Of a stretch of 60,000 nt of DNA, positions 23,295 to 34,619 are shown piece after piece; the stretch's first letter is position 1, and every line of letters begins with the position of its first letter. Both the position numbers and the translations under genes were made by a program. The notes under the pieces were generated by a model. The model searched no databases. It worked only from the letters and a program-made list of their open reading frames with translations, and was not told the DNA's origin. The stretch spans positions 1,164,001 through 1,224,000 of the forward strand of contig WPIO01000010.1 of the NCBI GenBank assembly GCA_009760855.2. Direction: 5' to 3'. The DNA is from Cristatella mucedo (Eukaryota; Bryozoa; Phylactolaemata; Cristatellidae).

Positions 23295-24235
23295 GACATT
23301 ATTAATAATGCTAAGAATAGTAATGATTATACTACATGTGCGTAGGTGTAAAAAAAAATTACACCTCTTCCTATGCACTTGACATTAGCTTTATGAAAAG
23401 GCATGATCGCTCAGTTAATGGCTGCATGCACGATGTCAAAAAGCAAAGCATGGTGAGATCAACGTGCACAGTATCAACGTGTCAATGTGGTTAGAGGCAG
23501 TATGCGAAGTGCCAGCACCCGTTAGCTCATACGACATAAATCACGAGGACCTGCCGAACACTGCCAAAAGGAGGTACGCTTTAGTTTTTTTTAAATATAG
23601 GCAAGTCAGGAGATGTTGAATCGTCAGTTAGGAGTGAGTTCCAGGTTTGGGCAGCTTACGAACTGCAGGCACGATGCCTAGCCTGGTGAGGAAGCAACTC
23701 TGAGAGGTAGGCATGTGCACAAGAAAGAATATACCAAAAATAATATGATACATCCTTAAATTCCATGCCCTGCAACGCTGGGAGCCAGTGCAGGTCGTCT
23801 AGAAGTGTTGTGACGTGGCAACTGCCAAGCTTTCGACAGACATGTCTAGCAGCAGAGTAATGCACTATCCGGAAGTTCTTGGTTGCACAGGCCGGCTGAC
23901 CAGCAAGCAGTGAACTGAAGAAGTCGAGGAAAGATGATGAGAATGCATGGACCCATTTGTATTCTGTATCTCTGTCTAAGCAAGCTCAAGTTTTAGCAAT
24001 GTTATGTAGCTGAAAGTAGGCAGACTTTACCGTAGAGCTAATGTGGTCGTCTAGTGAAAGTTCATTTTGTAATAGGACACCTGGATTTCGTGAATATGCA
24101 ACAGGAGATATGCAGGCAGAGCCGATTCTGAACGCTAAGCATTCCAATTGCAGAGCCACAATTGGCCTGTCCATTACGAATAGGTCAGTTTTACAGTCAT
24201 TTAATTTGTGAAATGGTGCTACTGTTCATGCATGG
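23295..24235 (-). mobile_element. CR1/L2-like retroposon, old copy
   Basis: Minus-strand fragments of the RT C-terminal half are visible: LLDDLHWLPA near 23800 and LSLDDHISSTVKSAYFQLHNIAK near 24000-24060. The tail near 23300-23350 is badly decayed. It shows many more substitutions than the copies at 1617 and 33000. Confidence 0.75.
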
Positions 24236-24449
24236 ATATCTGTTGGGAAATAACAGTAAAATTAATTTAAATTTAAGTTACTGTGTATGATTTAATGAAA
24301 AAATTTTGTAAAGGTTTTCTAAAAAATTGATAAAAGTATTAATGGGTTCCAAAGAGAGATAATTTCCACAGGCTTTACATAGGTTATTCAATCAGACGTT
24401 TTCAGCAAGTCATATTTGACAGGAGTCGTCGTACTTGCCATTTTCCCTA

Positions 24450-24911
24450 AGTTCCTCTGGCACGTTGATACTTGGGAGAACGCCAATCTTGTCGCTTTTC
24501 CATGGATTGTGGTAGTGGCCCCTACCATTGCTGTAAATTGCTGTGCATTACTGACAATTAACAAGCAAAGCATCTCGAAAATGCCACGGTTTCATTTTGG
24601 ACCCAATGAAATGTTCTATGCAATGATAATTAGGGGTTCATGCTGCCAATTTCGAGTCGATTGGCCATGGCTAGGTGCAATGGCCTGGGCCATTGCTGCA
24701 GATTACCATTAATTGCCTTGAAATGATTCTAATCTCATATGCAATGCAAATTATAGTTTCACGTTGGCGCCGTGGATTAGAGTGGATTGCAATATTTTAG
24801 CAGATCATCGTGGGCGATTGCCTAATATTGCCAGAGTACGCGGATGACCGATTTTTTTATTTTAATTGGGTGTGCATACAGTGCATACAACACAGTGAGC
24901 TTTATTATGCA

Positions 24912-24985
<74 letters not shown>

Positions 24986-25440
24986 GCTCAGAGAAATCTA
25001 TTTATAGTCATCTGTGATGGATGTGGTGGACTGAAGTCAATTGCTATATTGGCCCGTGTTACTGCAGTCGATTGCAGCGAATTACACTTGAATGGCCATG
25101 CCAATGCAAGAGAAGTTGTGTGACTACATTTCTTTTCAGATTTTACTGTGACATGCAGTCGAAAAAAGCTTTTCGAACAGGATTTCTTTCGCTGTGCAGC
25201 GGATTGCTGTGGATTAATCTATTGACAAGGCAGCTGCAATCTATTTTAGTGAACTTCTTGCAAAACTGTGAGCGGAAAATCTCGTAATTTTCTGGGTTAC
25301 ATTAAAAATGTAGGGTAGTTCTATATCACAAACTTTATGGAGGTCTGGAATTTTTTGGCATGATGTGTGGAGGATATGAAGCGAGTTAAAGTGAATTACT
25401 GTGGTTTGTGGTAGATTGCGGTGGATTGGAGTAAATGCCT
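24450..25440. repeat. Diffuse GTGGATTG-like cryptic repeat
   Basis: Variants of GTGGATTG / GTCGATTGCAG / CTGTGGATTA recur irregularly (near 24505, 24655, 24772, 25018, 25065, 25199, 25210 and 25408-25430). The region holds no credible gene. Confidence 0.35.
24915..24981. repeat. (AT)n microsatellite
   Basis: About 33 uninterrupted AT units. Confidence 0.97.
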
Positions 25441-25805
25441 CTATCGTTGCAATTTATTTGCATAAGTGGGCGTAGGCATTAATACTTCAGATTTAGTAGG
25501 TAAATAAATTGAAAGTGTACAACAGCATTTGGGCGAAAATTTGAGCTCAGCACTCCTATGCCCGGTTGATTTTAGCATAAATAGAGTGGAGTGCAGCAGA
25601 TTTCTGTAACTCCTCGAACCCCTCTGCCACGTGTTAGCAGAATTCAAGTCCTAAGACGCAAAAATATTTTTTATTCAAGAATATCGATACTAAACAAGCT
25701 CAAGTAGTTTGCCGTCCTTCCCGCGGGCTGAGTTTAACCATGCTGAACGGCAGCAAAGTGGGTTTCCTCAGAGGAGAACTGGGCCCATGCATAGTTTCTG
25801 TAATA

Positions 25806-26990
25806 TTAATAATAATAATAATAAATTTAATAAAACCCTCAGAGAAAACCCTCGGAGAACTCAATCTCTTTGTTGTGGCTTTACAATTGCTGCAAAGGAA
25901 GCACGATCGAATGGTTGGTAGTAGCATGATAAATAAACAACAATAATAACATGGTTAGGGGTGACATGCAAAACATCAGCATGCATGTATGGTTAGTGCC
26001 AGCATGCACGGTGTCAGCACGCAAAAGCAAAAAAGACGAATCACAGGAACCCACTAAATGCTGTCATAAATTGATACGTTTTTAGGTTCTTTTTTAACTT
26101 GAACAAGTGGGGAGATATCGTGACGCTGGTCGGGAGTACATTCCAGGCTTTGAGAGCATACGAACGGCACGGTATCCAAAGGATTTGAGGCTTGTAGGAG
26201 GTATGGTTAAACAGTTAGATTAAGAAAAGCGGGTGTAATATGCTTAGGCTGACTGGGAGAATATCTTACAGTAGGCTGGAGCCAAAACATAAAGGGGCCT
26301 GTAAGCCAGTGGCAAAACCTTGAAGTTGATACGTTGCTTCACTGGGAGCCAGTGCAGGTCGGCGAGAAGTGGTATGATGTCGCCACGGCGACACTCACGA
26401 CAGACAATGCGAGATGCAGAGTTTTGCACATGCTGTAAGCACTTGAGTGCAAAGGCTGGTAGTCCATCAAGCGCTGAGTTGCAGAAGTCGAGACGGGATG
26501 TTACAAATGCATGGACTAATTTAGATGAGACATCCCTGACTAAAAAGCCAGGATTTTAGCACTGTCATGTTTCTGAAAGTAGGCAGACTCTACTGTGAAC
26601 CTGAGGTGGTCGTTTAATAAAAGTCACTTTGGCACAAGACACCTATATTTCGTGCAAATTCAACAGGAGATACGCTAGCAGAGCAAATTTTGAGCTTTAA
26701 TCATTCCCATTTCTGAATCGCACTTGGTTAGCCTATAACTAGCAAGTTGGTTGTATCGTCGTTCAATTTGAGAAAGTTTGCCTCCACCCATATGCGGATT
26801 TCATCAATACATGCAGCAAGGGAGCTGAGAGAATTTGATGTGCTGGAGGGCTGGCAGGGATCGAAGCAAAGGTACAACTGAGCAAAATTAAAAGATGCAA
26901 CCATCTGTGTAAAAGTGAAAGTCTAGATTGTGCTCGTCAATCACGTTGGCGAAAGGAAGAAGATAAACCATGAAAAAACTGGTTGAAGAG
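25806..26990 (-). mobile_element. CR1/L2-like retroposon, long decayed copy
   Basis: Starts with the (AAT)n tail at 25806 and extends on the minus strand through the 3' untranslated region, the [12 protein letters not shown] segment (about 26330-26370) and the thumb region. It runs upstream to a remnant of the catalytic region near 26900. Stops and frameshifts are frequent. Confidence 0.82.
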
Positions 26991-27409
26991 CTTCAGGTAC
27001 GCAGCTTTGATGTCCAAGGCACCTCTTTCTTACCTGCATCGTTTTCTCATATGATGTCCGCATGAACATCTATTTTCGGAAGAATCTGCAACGAATAATG
27101 AATGTGGGTCAGCATGCTGTACGTCTGGAGGCCAGAAAGAGTTCCGGATCTAGCTCATGTACTTCCAATTTTGAAGCCTGATCAACAATACTAATCGACG
27201 GTGATCTTTCAGAGATTGATAAAAGAAAAACAGCTCTTGAGAGACATTCTAAGCTTATTTCAAATATAGCTGCTGCATTATTAGATGATAGTGTAATACA
27301 AGAATTTGAAGGTATTTTTAAAGATTCTTATGAAATTTAGCCAAATGAAACTACTCCGGTTAAATAACTTGCAGCTCTTCCTAACAAAACTGGTGCTAAC
27401 GCAATTTAG

Positions 27410-28190
27410 GAAGAATCTAGTTCGTTGATCTTTCGTTACAACTATTTCAACTTTAATATGCTTAGCCCAAGCTCCATATCATATAAGTAGCTCTTCTTCT
27501 TTTTTCACCTTCCCCTTCACCTTGTTCTAGCAAGCATCAAACGGTAGCACCAAGTTCTACATTTTTTTCATGTTTTGATATTTTTTATAATATTTCAAAA
27601 TCCTTGATTTTAAGTTCTTGCTTTTTCACAGCTTTAGCTGGTTGCTCTCCTATTGCTCTAGCAACAATATTATTCAGGTTTTCTAATATTTTTGGTAAGT
27701 ATTCCATCCATACTCTGTCTTTACTGTTATCTTCTCTACTTAGACATTCCAATTCCTTTTCATATTGAGCAACAGAAGCTCTTTCTGCTGTAGTTCTATT
27801 CATTCTCTCAACAAGTGCAACATTATTTGTACCAGTAGCTTCTACAATACGTGCTCCGTGTCTTTCCATCCCTTTCTTGAGCTCGTCTTTAAACTCTGAC
27901 CACATATCTACTGGTATCTTGGCTAGCCGTTGTAATGCACCTATCGAATAAATGTCGATTATTGTTTTAGCTACTTCTTTTGATTATTTGCTTTTCAATG
28001 CTCTCGAGTCTCTCTATCTACTACTAAACCAATCACAATTAATAGATATTTACACCCATTATCAGTTGGCATATATAGTATGTCATCTTGATGGCTCTCA
28101 GTAGGTATTAATACATTAAAGAAGCCACTACGAACTTCCTTTGGCCTAAGCTTGAATACTTGGCTACACGAGACCCTGGATCATACTTTA
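27410..28190 (-). pseudogene. Polinton-type integrase remnant (retroviral-like DDE)
   Basis: Read on the minus strand, the N-terminal part of the catalytic core appears near 28100 (HQDDILYMPTDNG, supplying the first Asp). A frame-shifted stretch follows, then a 106-codon open segment (27905-27585) with the second acidic site region (PVDMWSEFKDEL) and the Glu in NNVALVERMNRT. A C-terminal SH3/chromo-like stretch (RRRATYMIW) lies near 27460-27500. At least two breaks separate these pieces. The order and spacing of the D, D and E fit a retroviral-type integrase, and the VERMNRT context is typical of Polinton or Ty3-like enzymes. The neighbouring ATPase and protease favour Polinton. Confidence 0.75.
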
Positions 28191-28299
28191 AGTCTTTTTT
28201 CTCTTTCCCAAAGTTAAAAATCACATAAAGTGATGGAATTATTTTGTTTTTAATGCAAAAAGACTAAAGCTACGGAAGATTATATAATACGTGGATATC

Positions 28300-29000
28300 C
28301 GTTATGCAGAAAAAGTAATTCATTAGCCTAAATTAACATTTGAAATCAGATGTGATATTTGTGATCTTGATAGTTAAGAAAGTGAGTTTGATAGTAGTAT
28401 ACCTACATTCTGTACTTGACGTTGGCCTTCTAGAAGTAGGTATAAGACTAATAGCACATAACATAGGGTCTTGCTCGCCTGGTACTGTCAAAGTTGCTTT
28501 TTAGTTTGCAATCCTTTCAAGTTCATTAGCGTTAGTTTAGCAAACTCTATATTGATAACTCCTGATGGGATAACTCAGTAGTTGTGAATAGTTTCATTGT
28601 AAAATCGAATTGATTAGAGCACTCGGGATTTGTCCTACATTAAAAAGTAAGTTATTTGCATTTACTTTTGATTTTACATGTACGAGCCAGCTCTAAATGT
28701 CTCTCAGTGTTCCCCCATATCCATCAGGTCTAGGTCTTGTCACGGTGGCTTAAGATTTGTCTGTTTTTTTACTTTCTCTATCTCTTTGTAGGCTTTTCGG
28801 CCTTTTCAAGGCTTCTTTTGGGCTCTCTTTCAATGCTTCTTTATAGGCAAAAGTGTCACTGTTTATCTCTCTTATTTTCTTTTTGATTTTATTTGTGTTA
28901 CATTTTAAAACCATAGCTTCTTCTGTGTGTAGACCCATTTCTTATATTTTGTCGTCATACTCTTAATATTTTCCTCTTTTGGGTCTCATATTATTTATCT
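28300..29000 (-). pseudogene. Unassigned Polinton-region frames, one Lys-rich
   Basis: A 62-codon minus-strand frame (28938-28750) is strongly basic (KIKKKIREIN, KRPKSLQRDRESKK). Further minus-strand fragments lie toward 28330. Their place between integrase and structural genes suggests small virion or DNA-binding proteins, but I cannot assign a family. Confidence 0.3.
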
Positions 29001-29019
29001 TTCTTTTAAAGCTCACACT

Positions 29020-29290
29020 CAGCTTTATGGTATAGTTCTAATTTCTTTTTCAAATACTCTTGATCAATTATTTATCTTTACGTGTGTAGCTTAGTAAGCT
29101 TTCTAGCCTTATGCATATCAATTTCCTAGTTTTCTATGTTAAAACCCATACTTGTAACGCCAGCAATTGCATGTTCATTCTTTCCTATTCCATCAATCAT
29201 TTAACCAAGCGTACCTACACCATATTTTCCTCCGCTTATCTCATGGTGACAGTGTCGAGAGTAATTTTCCATCTTTATATTACTTGAAAG
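29020..29290 (-). pseudogene. Short glycine-containing frame after the penton remnant
   Basis: Starts near 29273 with a Met followed by a His/Tyr-containing N-terminus and a GGKYGVGTLG segment, then stops. Small Gly-rich virion proteins with such a start accompany the capsid genes in Polintons, so this is a plausible but unproved member. Confidence 0.25.
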
Positions 29291-29770
29291 TTTATACGGT
29301 AATTATTACATCCGAAACAATATTTGGAATTATATGTAGATAAGTTAAATTAAAAGTAACTGAACCAATTCCACGTATGTTTCCCCTGGATGTTAGGAAC
29401 AGCGTATTCTGAATGTGTAGGTCTACCTTTTCTCATGGATTTATATGTGCAACATCAGGTAAATAAAGAGAATTAAATTATTTGAAGAATCCACTTGTCT
29501 TCTACATAATTCATATCAGGATAAACTAAGTCACAGTATATAATAATTATGGATACTCCTTCATTACCAGGTAATACGATTCTATTCCAAGCCCTAAACG
29601 TTCAAGAGAAATATTTGGCTTTTCGTAAAGCTTCAGACGTAGTTCCTTCAACCATAGTTGAAGCAAATGTACCCTGTTTATTAGATTTAAAACCAAGTGT
29701 ATCGCCTAAACTTTCGTTCACTCAAGAAGCATTAGATCCTAAAAAAAACATAGCCTCCAACTGCTAGCTT
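29290..29770 (-). pseudogene. Probable penton (minor capsid) remnant
   Basis: The minus-strand pieces, in two frames, include LGDTLGFKSNKQG, then IIYCDLVYPDMN, then a C-terminal VTF..-type beta-strand region near 29300-29400. The 'YCDLV' strand with a closing series of hydrophobic strands recalls the C-terminal half of Polinton minor capsid proteins (single jelly-roll penton). Several stops interrupt it. The plus-strand 72-codon ORF at 29549-29767 is its antisense shadow. The assignment rests on recalled pattern only. Confidence 0.4.
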
Positions 29771-29859
29771 TATAATTTTATCCTTGTATCTACAGATAAT
29801 TTAATACCGGGCCTACAATTTCTTAAAGTTGGATCAAAATAAACATCTGAAGTTGTGAA

Positions 29860-30600
29860 ACCTGAACAACTTGGAGCATCATTCCTTTTTATTAAAATAT
29901 TAAAAGTGTTCGCTTCTTTCCTAGCTTGACTTGGCATTTTCATAGCTTCTAGCTTTCTTAAAATCTCCTGAGTTTTCTCTTAACTAAATCACCCATCTTT
30001 GCACTTAACTAATGTAAAATTGTATCTATTCTAGCAAAATAACTCTTTGACATATTTCTTAATTTTGCTAGGTAATCAACTGCAGAACTAATTGAACTTA
30101 TTACTCTTTTGTTACCAGCAGCAAGTTTTCTAATCCAGTATTCTAATTTGTCTTTCACTTTGGATTCACCTTTTACAATGATTGGATTAATTTTTACTTC
30201 CAGTCCACAACTACTCATATACTCATATGAAGTTTATTTATATAATCTAGTGTCTTGTTATTTTTGGCTTATTCCGCTCTCGTCTTTAGCTTTAATCAAT
30301 GGTTTTATGCTACTTGGACTAGTAGTTTCATTTTGTGTGTTCATATTCACAATCAATGAGTTGTTTCCTTTTGTCAAACTACCTTCTCCTGAAGTACAAA
30401 TAATTAGCTGTAGATCCCGTTTAATGCTAATTTCCTCTAGTACAGGAATTATAGAGTTTTTTAGAAGTTCCAGTAGTTGGATCGTTTCCCAGTTTATTAG
30501 CTACATCCTTTTTGGAAAGTATATATTACTTCTTTTGTTTATAGATTTGGGTCGATTGTCTTTGCAGTGTTAGCTATTCTTACTGGTTTTTATGCTTTCC
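29860..30600 (-). pseudogene. Unassigned Polinton-region frames
   Basis: Minus-strand fragments include a 69-codon open frame (30218-30009, KVKDKLEYWIRKLAAG) and a segment with NILIKRNDAPSCSGF near 29890. The long plus-strand hydrophobic ORF at 30109-30573 is read as antisense to these. No family is recognised. Confidence 0.3.
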
Positions 30601-30699
30601 TGATTATGTTGCTTTAGCAGTTTTATTTATTGTAAGTGATATATATTATCTGGTTGGTTTATTGGTCAAAGACTCTTAATTAATTTCTTAGTTTCATAT

Positions 30700-30960
30700 A
30701 CAAAAGCTAGTTTAGGTCTTACTTGTTTAAGTTTACCTAGATCAATGTGACCTAATCTATCACTTGATTTTTTATCACTCTGTGATCTTTACAAGCCTAC
30801 GCACTATCTTTAGGAGCTATCTCTGCTTCAAGTCTTTGTACCTCCAGATCATTCTGAAGTTTGGTTTCATCACGCAGATCGTGAAGGTCTCGAATCTTTC
30901 TTTCATAATCTAACGCTTCTTGTACACTACTATAATGGGCACGTTTTTTAACACAAATCT
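30700..30960 (-). pseudogene. Coiled-coil-like frame in the Polinton region
   Basis: The minus strand shows a heptad-like charged stretch (ALDYERKIRDLHDLRDE, LQNDLEVQRLEAEI) next to the ATPase remnant. Function is unknown. Confidence 0.3.
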
Positions 30961-30988
30961 TTTTGCCAAACATCTATATACTAGTGTC

Positions 30989-31640
30989 TCATTGAGTAAA
31001 TATTGTAATTATTTGTTTTCCATAAAAATCTAGCATCCAAAATGACCCTTCTGCTTCTGTCTTGGTTATACAATATCCAAACTTATTTCTAGTCTTAGAA
31101 TTTATACAATCCCTAAACATTTTGCTGCCAATATCTCGAACATATGAATCTCTTTTATGTTCGAAGTGAGTAGAGTTTTCTTTAAAAAATGAATATCGTG
31201 TTTGCATTGTCCCTGATTTCCCTACGAGCTATATTAGTGAAAATTGAGCAAGATAAAGATATTTAACACTTCTCATGAGCCTCTAGCAAAGTAATCAAGA
31301 ATTTCTTTCTGATTTTTAGTTAATAAATCACTTAAACGACTATAATTTTAAAATTAATAAAAAATATACTCATGGCATTCCTTCTGTTCAATCTACAAAG
31401 ATATGAGCTCCTTTCGCCATTCCAGCTGGCATTGAAGTCCACGTCCACGCTATCAATTTTAATCAAAACTAGAAGCAACTATAGTACAAGTACCATACAT
31501 TCAATAGAATGCCCAATTCATTATCAACTGAGACTTTCCTCATCGACTTGGCCCTAAAACAAGTAATCTATTTGAAACTTTAGGTAAAGGTTCCTTATGA
31601 ATAGTTTCTTGATCTTGTCCAAAATTGAATGCACTGACTA
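30989..31640 (-). pseudogene. Polinton packaging ATPase remnant (FtsK/HerA type)
   Basis: On the minus strand the P-loop region reads RLLVLGPSR, a stop codon, then GKS (31560-31533), so the Walker A motif is split by a nonsense mutation. Downstream come KNQKEILDYFARGS and, after a frameshift, a 72-codon open segment (31207-30989) with FFKENSTHFEH and a FGYCI..FW ending. This spacing matches the genome-packaging ATPases of Polintons and related viruses, which translocate DNA into the capsid. It faces away from the plus-strand protease. Confidence 0.65.
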
Positions 31641-31684
31641 TTATAGACAGCATCTATGTTAGAAATTTGTTAAAGCATTAGAAA

Positions 31685-31873
31685 ATGAATATTTACTGTC
31701 ACAAGTGTAAGAGGACTACGGATGATATTCATGAGGAATATACTGAAATCCGGAGTCCTAGTGGTCTACGGGAATGGTTAAAGCAATCTCTGCAATCTGT
31801 GAAAGTAGGAACTCAAAGTTTTTTTAGTTCATATATCATAGTTCTGGCGAGTTATCACACGGGCCTAAGTTAG
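31685..31873 (+). pseudogene. Small zinc-ribbon protein remnant (DUF5679-like)
   Basis: A 62-codon plus-strand frame begins MNIYCHKCKR and continues with EEYTEIRSPSG. The first CxxC is intact. The place where a second CxxCG is expected reads VKVGTQSF, so the zinc site is lost. Small single-ribbon proteins of this kind occur in large DNA viruses and virus-like transposons. It lies just upstream of the protease on the same strand, as in some Polintons. Family name is tentative. Confidence 0.45.
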
Positions 31874-31980
31874 GTGGACTTGCGTTGAGTCATCGTCGAA
31901 AAATAGGAGGGTCAGTTAAAAGAAACGAGCGAATTAAAGATGAACTATTGCTGAATTAGATACAGCTGTAGAGAAAATAA

Positions 31981-32315
31981 ATGCTAAAAAAATTCTCAAA
32001 CAGACCATTGACACATTTTGATATAAACAAATATGTAAAAAATTAATAGTTGAAAACTTAAGAGAGGTATTCGCGAGAGATGAACTATCCCAAATGACTC
32101 CAAATTCAGAAGAGTGGTGGATGTGTCATACAGGAAAACCTGATAAAGCAATATATCACTGGCTTGCAGTAAAAAAGTCAAATGGAAACGCATGCTAGTT
32201 TGACTCATGGTGCACCCGATTACCGGAAGTTATTGAATATTTAATATACATTCTAATTTTAAAGAATTTCCAATTGCCAAGTTACACCGATACAGAGTGT
32301 GGAAAATTTAGCTTG
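31981..32315 (+). pseudogene. Polinton cysteine protease remnant (adenovirus-protease type)
   Basis: The plus-strand fragment opens with PLTHFDINKYVK, shifts frame near 32040, and continues ARDELSQM. A His-Trp follows (His codon 32157-32159), then a stop (TAG 32196-32198) directly before FDSW (Asp 32202-32204). Later comes ECGKF (Cys 32298-32300). The His, Asp and Cys keep the order and spacing of the Ulp1/adenain-type catalytic triad used in virion maturation. One frameshift and one nonsense codon inactivate it. Confidence 0.65.
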
Positions 32316-32339
32316 AAGTCTCAGCGAACGCCCGCCGAA

Positions 32340-32995
32340 TACTAGTGACGCTCCAACCTTGTAGCACCGCTAGCGAAGAAAAGCAGTCATACCTTGATAT
32401 ATCAAGCCCGTATCCACAGTTTCGAAGAGTCTATTTGACTTTAGTGGAAGGTAACAGGCGCTCAACTGTGGCCGTGACGTAACTACACCGACGGCTCTGT
32501 CGCCTAGGGCTCAAATTAGCTCGAATGCCTCTGCCGAGTCTGGAATCCCAACTCCTGCCTTATTCGTGGCGCCAGCTTTTTACAAATCCAGGGATATAGA
32601 TTATCGCATAATCGAAAATAATGATCGTCGGCCATAATCTGGCTTGTTTAGCTTGTTCTGCGGTTTCACTGCGTATTTCTTAAATGAAGGCCGACCTCGG
32701 CCGAAATTAAAAGACCACCAGCCAAGTGAGCAGATATACTAGGTGTCATCGTTCGGCTTTGCCATATTATCAGGCTCTAAAAAGAATTGCTGCGGAAAAT
32801 TTGATCTTTCTCACCGTAAGCTGTCTCGCCGACGAGCTTAGCTATAAACCGTCCCTTTTGAACTCATCGGCTTTTACCTTCAGGTCGTCAGCACTTCACT
32901 TGGCTGGAGACAGACGAGTGCCTTTAGCCCTAGTTCAGATTTCGTAGATACCTAAATGACCTAATATTGAAACGAGATTAGTATTCAGGCTGACA
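32340..32995. other. No gene seen
   Basis: GC rises sharply after the Polinton remnant. Short ORFs only; no repeat family recognised. Confidence 0.4.
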
Positions 32996-32999
32996 CTCC

Positions 33000-33892
33000 A
33001 AATTTCCTCTACCAGCATATCTCCTGTTGAATCAGCTCGAAATCTAGTTGTCATGTTCCAAAGTGACCTCTTGTTAGACGACCACATCTGCTCCACAGTC
33101 AAAGCTACCTACTTTCAGCTACATAACATTGCTAAAATTAGGGCTTGTTTAGATAAGGTTACCACGTCTAAATTAGTTCATGCATTCGCGACATCCCGTC
33201 TCGACCTCTGCATCTCACTGCTTTCTGGCCTAACGGCATGTGCGAACAGTCAATTGCAGCTGGTGCAAAACTCCGCTGCTAGGCTTGTCTGTCGTGAGCG
33301 TTGCAGTTTCCACATCACACTACTTCTCGCCGACCTGCACTGGCTACCAGTCAAGCAACGGATTGACTTCAAGGTTTTGTCACTAACTTTAAGGTCACTT
33401 CATTCTTTGGCTCCAGCCTATCTCTCAGATCTACTCCCCCACCAGGCCAAGCATCGTACCACCCGCCTCTCGGAATCCAACAGTCTACCACTACCTCGTA
33501 CAAACCTCAAATCCTTTGGAGACCATGCATTTAGTTCGTCTGCTCCCAAAGGCTGGAACTCCCTCCCGACCTGCGTCAGAACATCCCCTGACCTGACCAC
33601 ATTTAAAAGGAACTTAAAAACCCACCTATTTAGGACAGCATTTAGTGGGTCCTTGTGATTCGTCCTGTATGTGCTTATGCGTGCTGACACTGTGCATGCT
33701 GCCACTGACCATATTTGCATGCTGACCGTGTGCATGTCACCCCTAACCATGTTATTCATGTTGTTTGTTTATAAAGCATGATATTATTCACCATTCAATT
33801 GCATTTTCCTTTGCAGCGAATGTAAAGCGCCTAGAGAGAGAAATAGTTCTCTGTAGGCGCTTTATCAAGTGCGTTATTACTATTAATATTAT
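33000..33892 (+). mobile_element. CR1/L2-like retroposon, well-preserved 3' copy
   Basis: A 201-codon open frame (33053-33658) covers the RT thumb and C-terminus: [48 protein letters not shown] and the terminal LKTHLFRTAFSGSL. It ends in a stop, followed by a 3' untranslated region. The hairpin TAAAGCGCCT (33823-33832) pairs exactly with AGGCGCTTTA (33855-33864), and an imperfect (ATT)n tail ends near 33892. This defines the true 3' end of the family. Confidence 0.92.
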
Positions 33893-33894
33893 TC

Positions 33895-34525
33895 CGATTA
33901 TTCACAACACAGAGTAGAGAAGGTTATCCTGCACCGATGTGCAAGCTATTGCGAGTTCGCGCAGTACTAGCATTGTCTCAGCCAGTCTTTTATGCCTGTC
34001 GGCTCATTTAGTCTGAGGGGCATGATAGGACGATGGCCAACGTCCGCTATCGAATGTCGCTTCGAACTATAGCCTCACTAGACGGTTTTCGAAATGCAGA
34101 GAGCAGTCAAGTTATTCCTATTCAGAACGATAATGTCGATTGATTTTCTGTTACCGCTGGCCAATTCAGCAACAGAAGCAAGACCTTAAGCGCCTCGATC
34201 GATACCGTATAATCGACGATGATGACATCGCACTCTCCAGGTTGTAAGGCCAAGGGCATTATCGCAGAAGAAGTCACATGGATGTTATTACACGCGTGAT
34301 AAAACGTTTTATTAGGTTGGAAGGCATACGGAAAGCAGTCACCGTACAATGTAAAGTTTGCGATATCGGGAATTAGCCTTCTCCGTCATCGTGCAGCAAC
34401 TGCATGCGCCACTTAGCATTGCCAATGCACCGAAGATTGCCAAAACACAGTTCCTCGTCTGGCATGTAACATGGCTTGGGTGCAAGAACAATAAATTTAG
34501 TGCAGACATAATCTGTAGCAAACTC
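33895..34525. other. No gene seen
   Basis: Short conflicting ORFs; nothing recognisable. Confidence 0.4.
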
Positions 34526-34527
34526 GA

Positions 34528-34616
34528 AGTAATAATAATAATAATGATAATAATACACTTGATAAAGTGCCCTCAGAGAACTCAATCTCTTTCTAGGCGC
34601 TTTACATTTGTTGAGT
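34528..34616 (-). mobile_element. CR1/L2-like retroposon, tail-only copy
   Basis: AATAATAATAATAATGATAATAAT tail plus hairpin (AAAGTGCCC..GGCGCTTTA), ending at TTTGTTGAG. Only about 90 bp were copied. Confidence 0.85.
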
Positions 34617-34619
34617 AGA

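Larger units (their letters stand above)
27190..32330. mobile_element. Decayed Polinton (Maverick)-like element, internal remnant
   Basis: The segment is conspicuously AT-rich against both flanks, with edges near 27.2 and 32.33 kb. Inside it are remnants of an integrase, a probable penton, a packaging ATPase, a zinc-ribbon protein and an adenovirus-type protease. That set is specific to Polintons and the related adintoviruses. All are interrupted by stops or frameshifts. I see no DNA polymerase B or major capsid protein and no terminal inverted repeats, and the length is well below a full element (typically 15-20 kb). This is an old, truncated and inactive copy. The left edge follows a retroposon, and about 150 bp of unassigned sequence lies between. 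Confidence 0.75.

Noticed and set aside
29549-29767. Plus-strand 72-codon ORF
   Set aside because: Antisense to the better-supported minus-strand penton-like fragments.
30109-30573. Plus-strand 154-codon hydrophobic ORF
   Set aside because: Hydrophobicity comes from reading AT-rich minus-strand Polinton sequence backwards; neighbouring genes on minus explain it.
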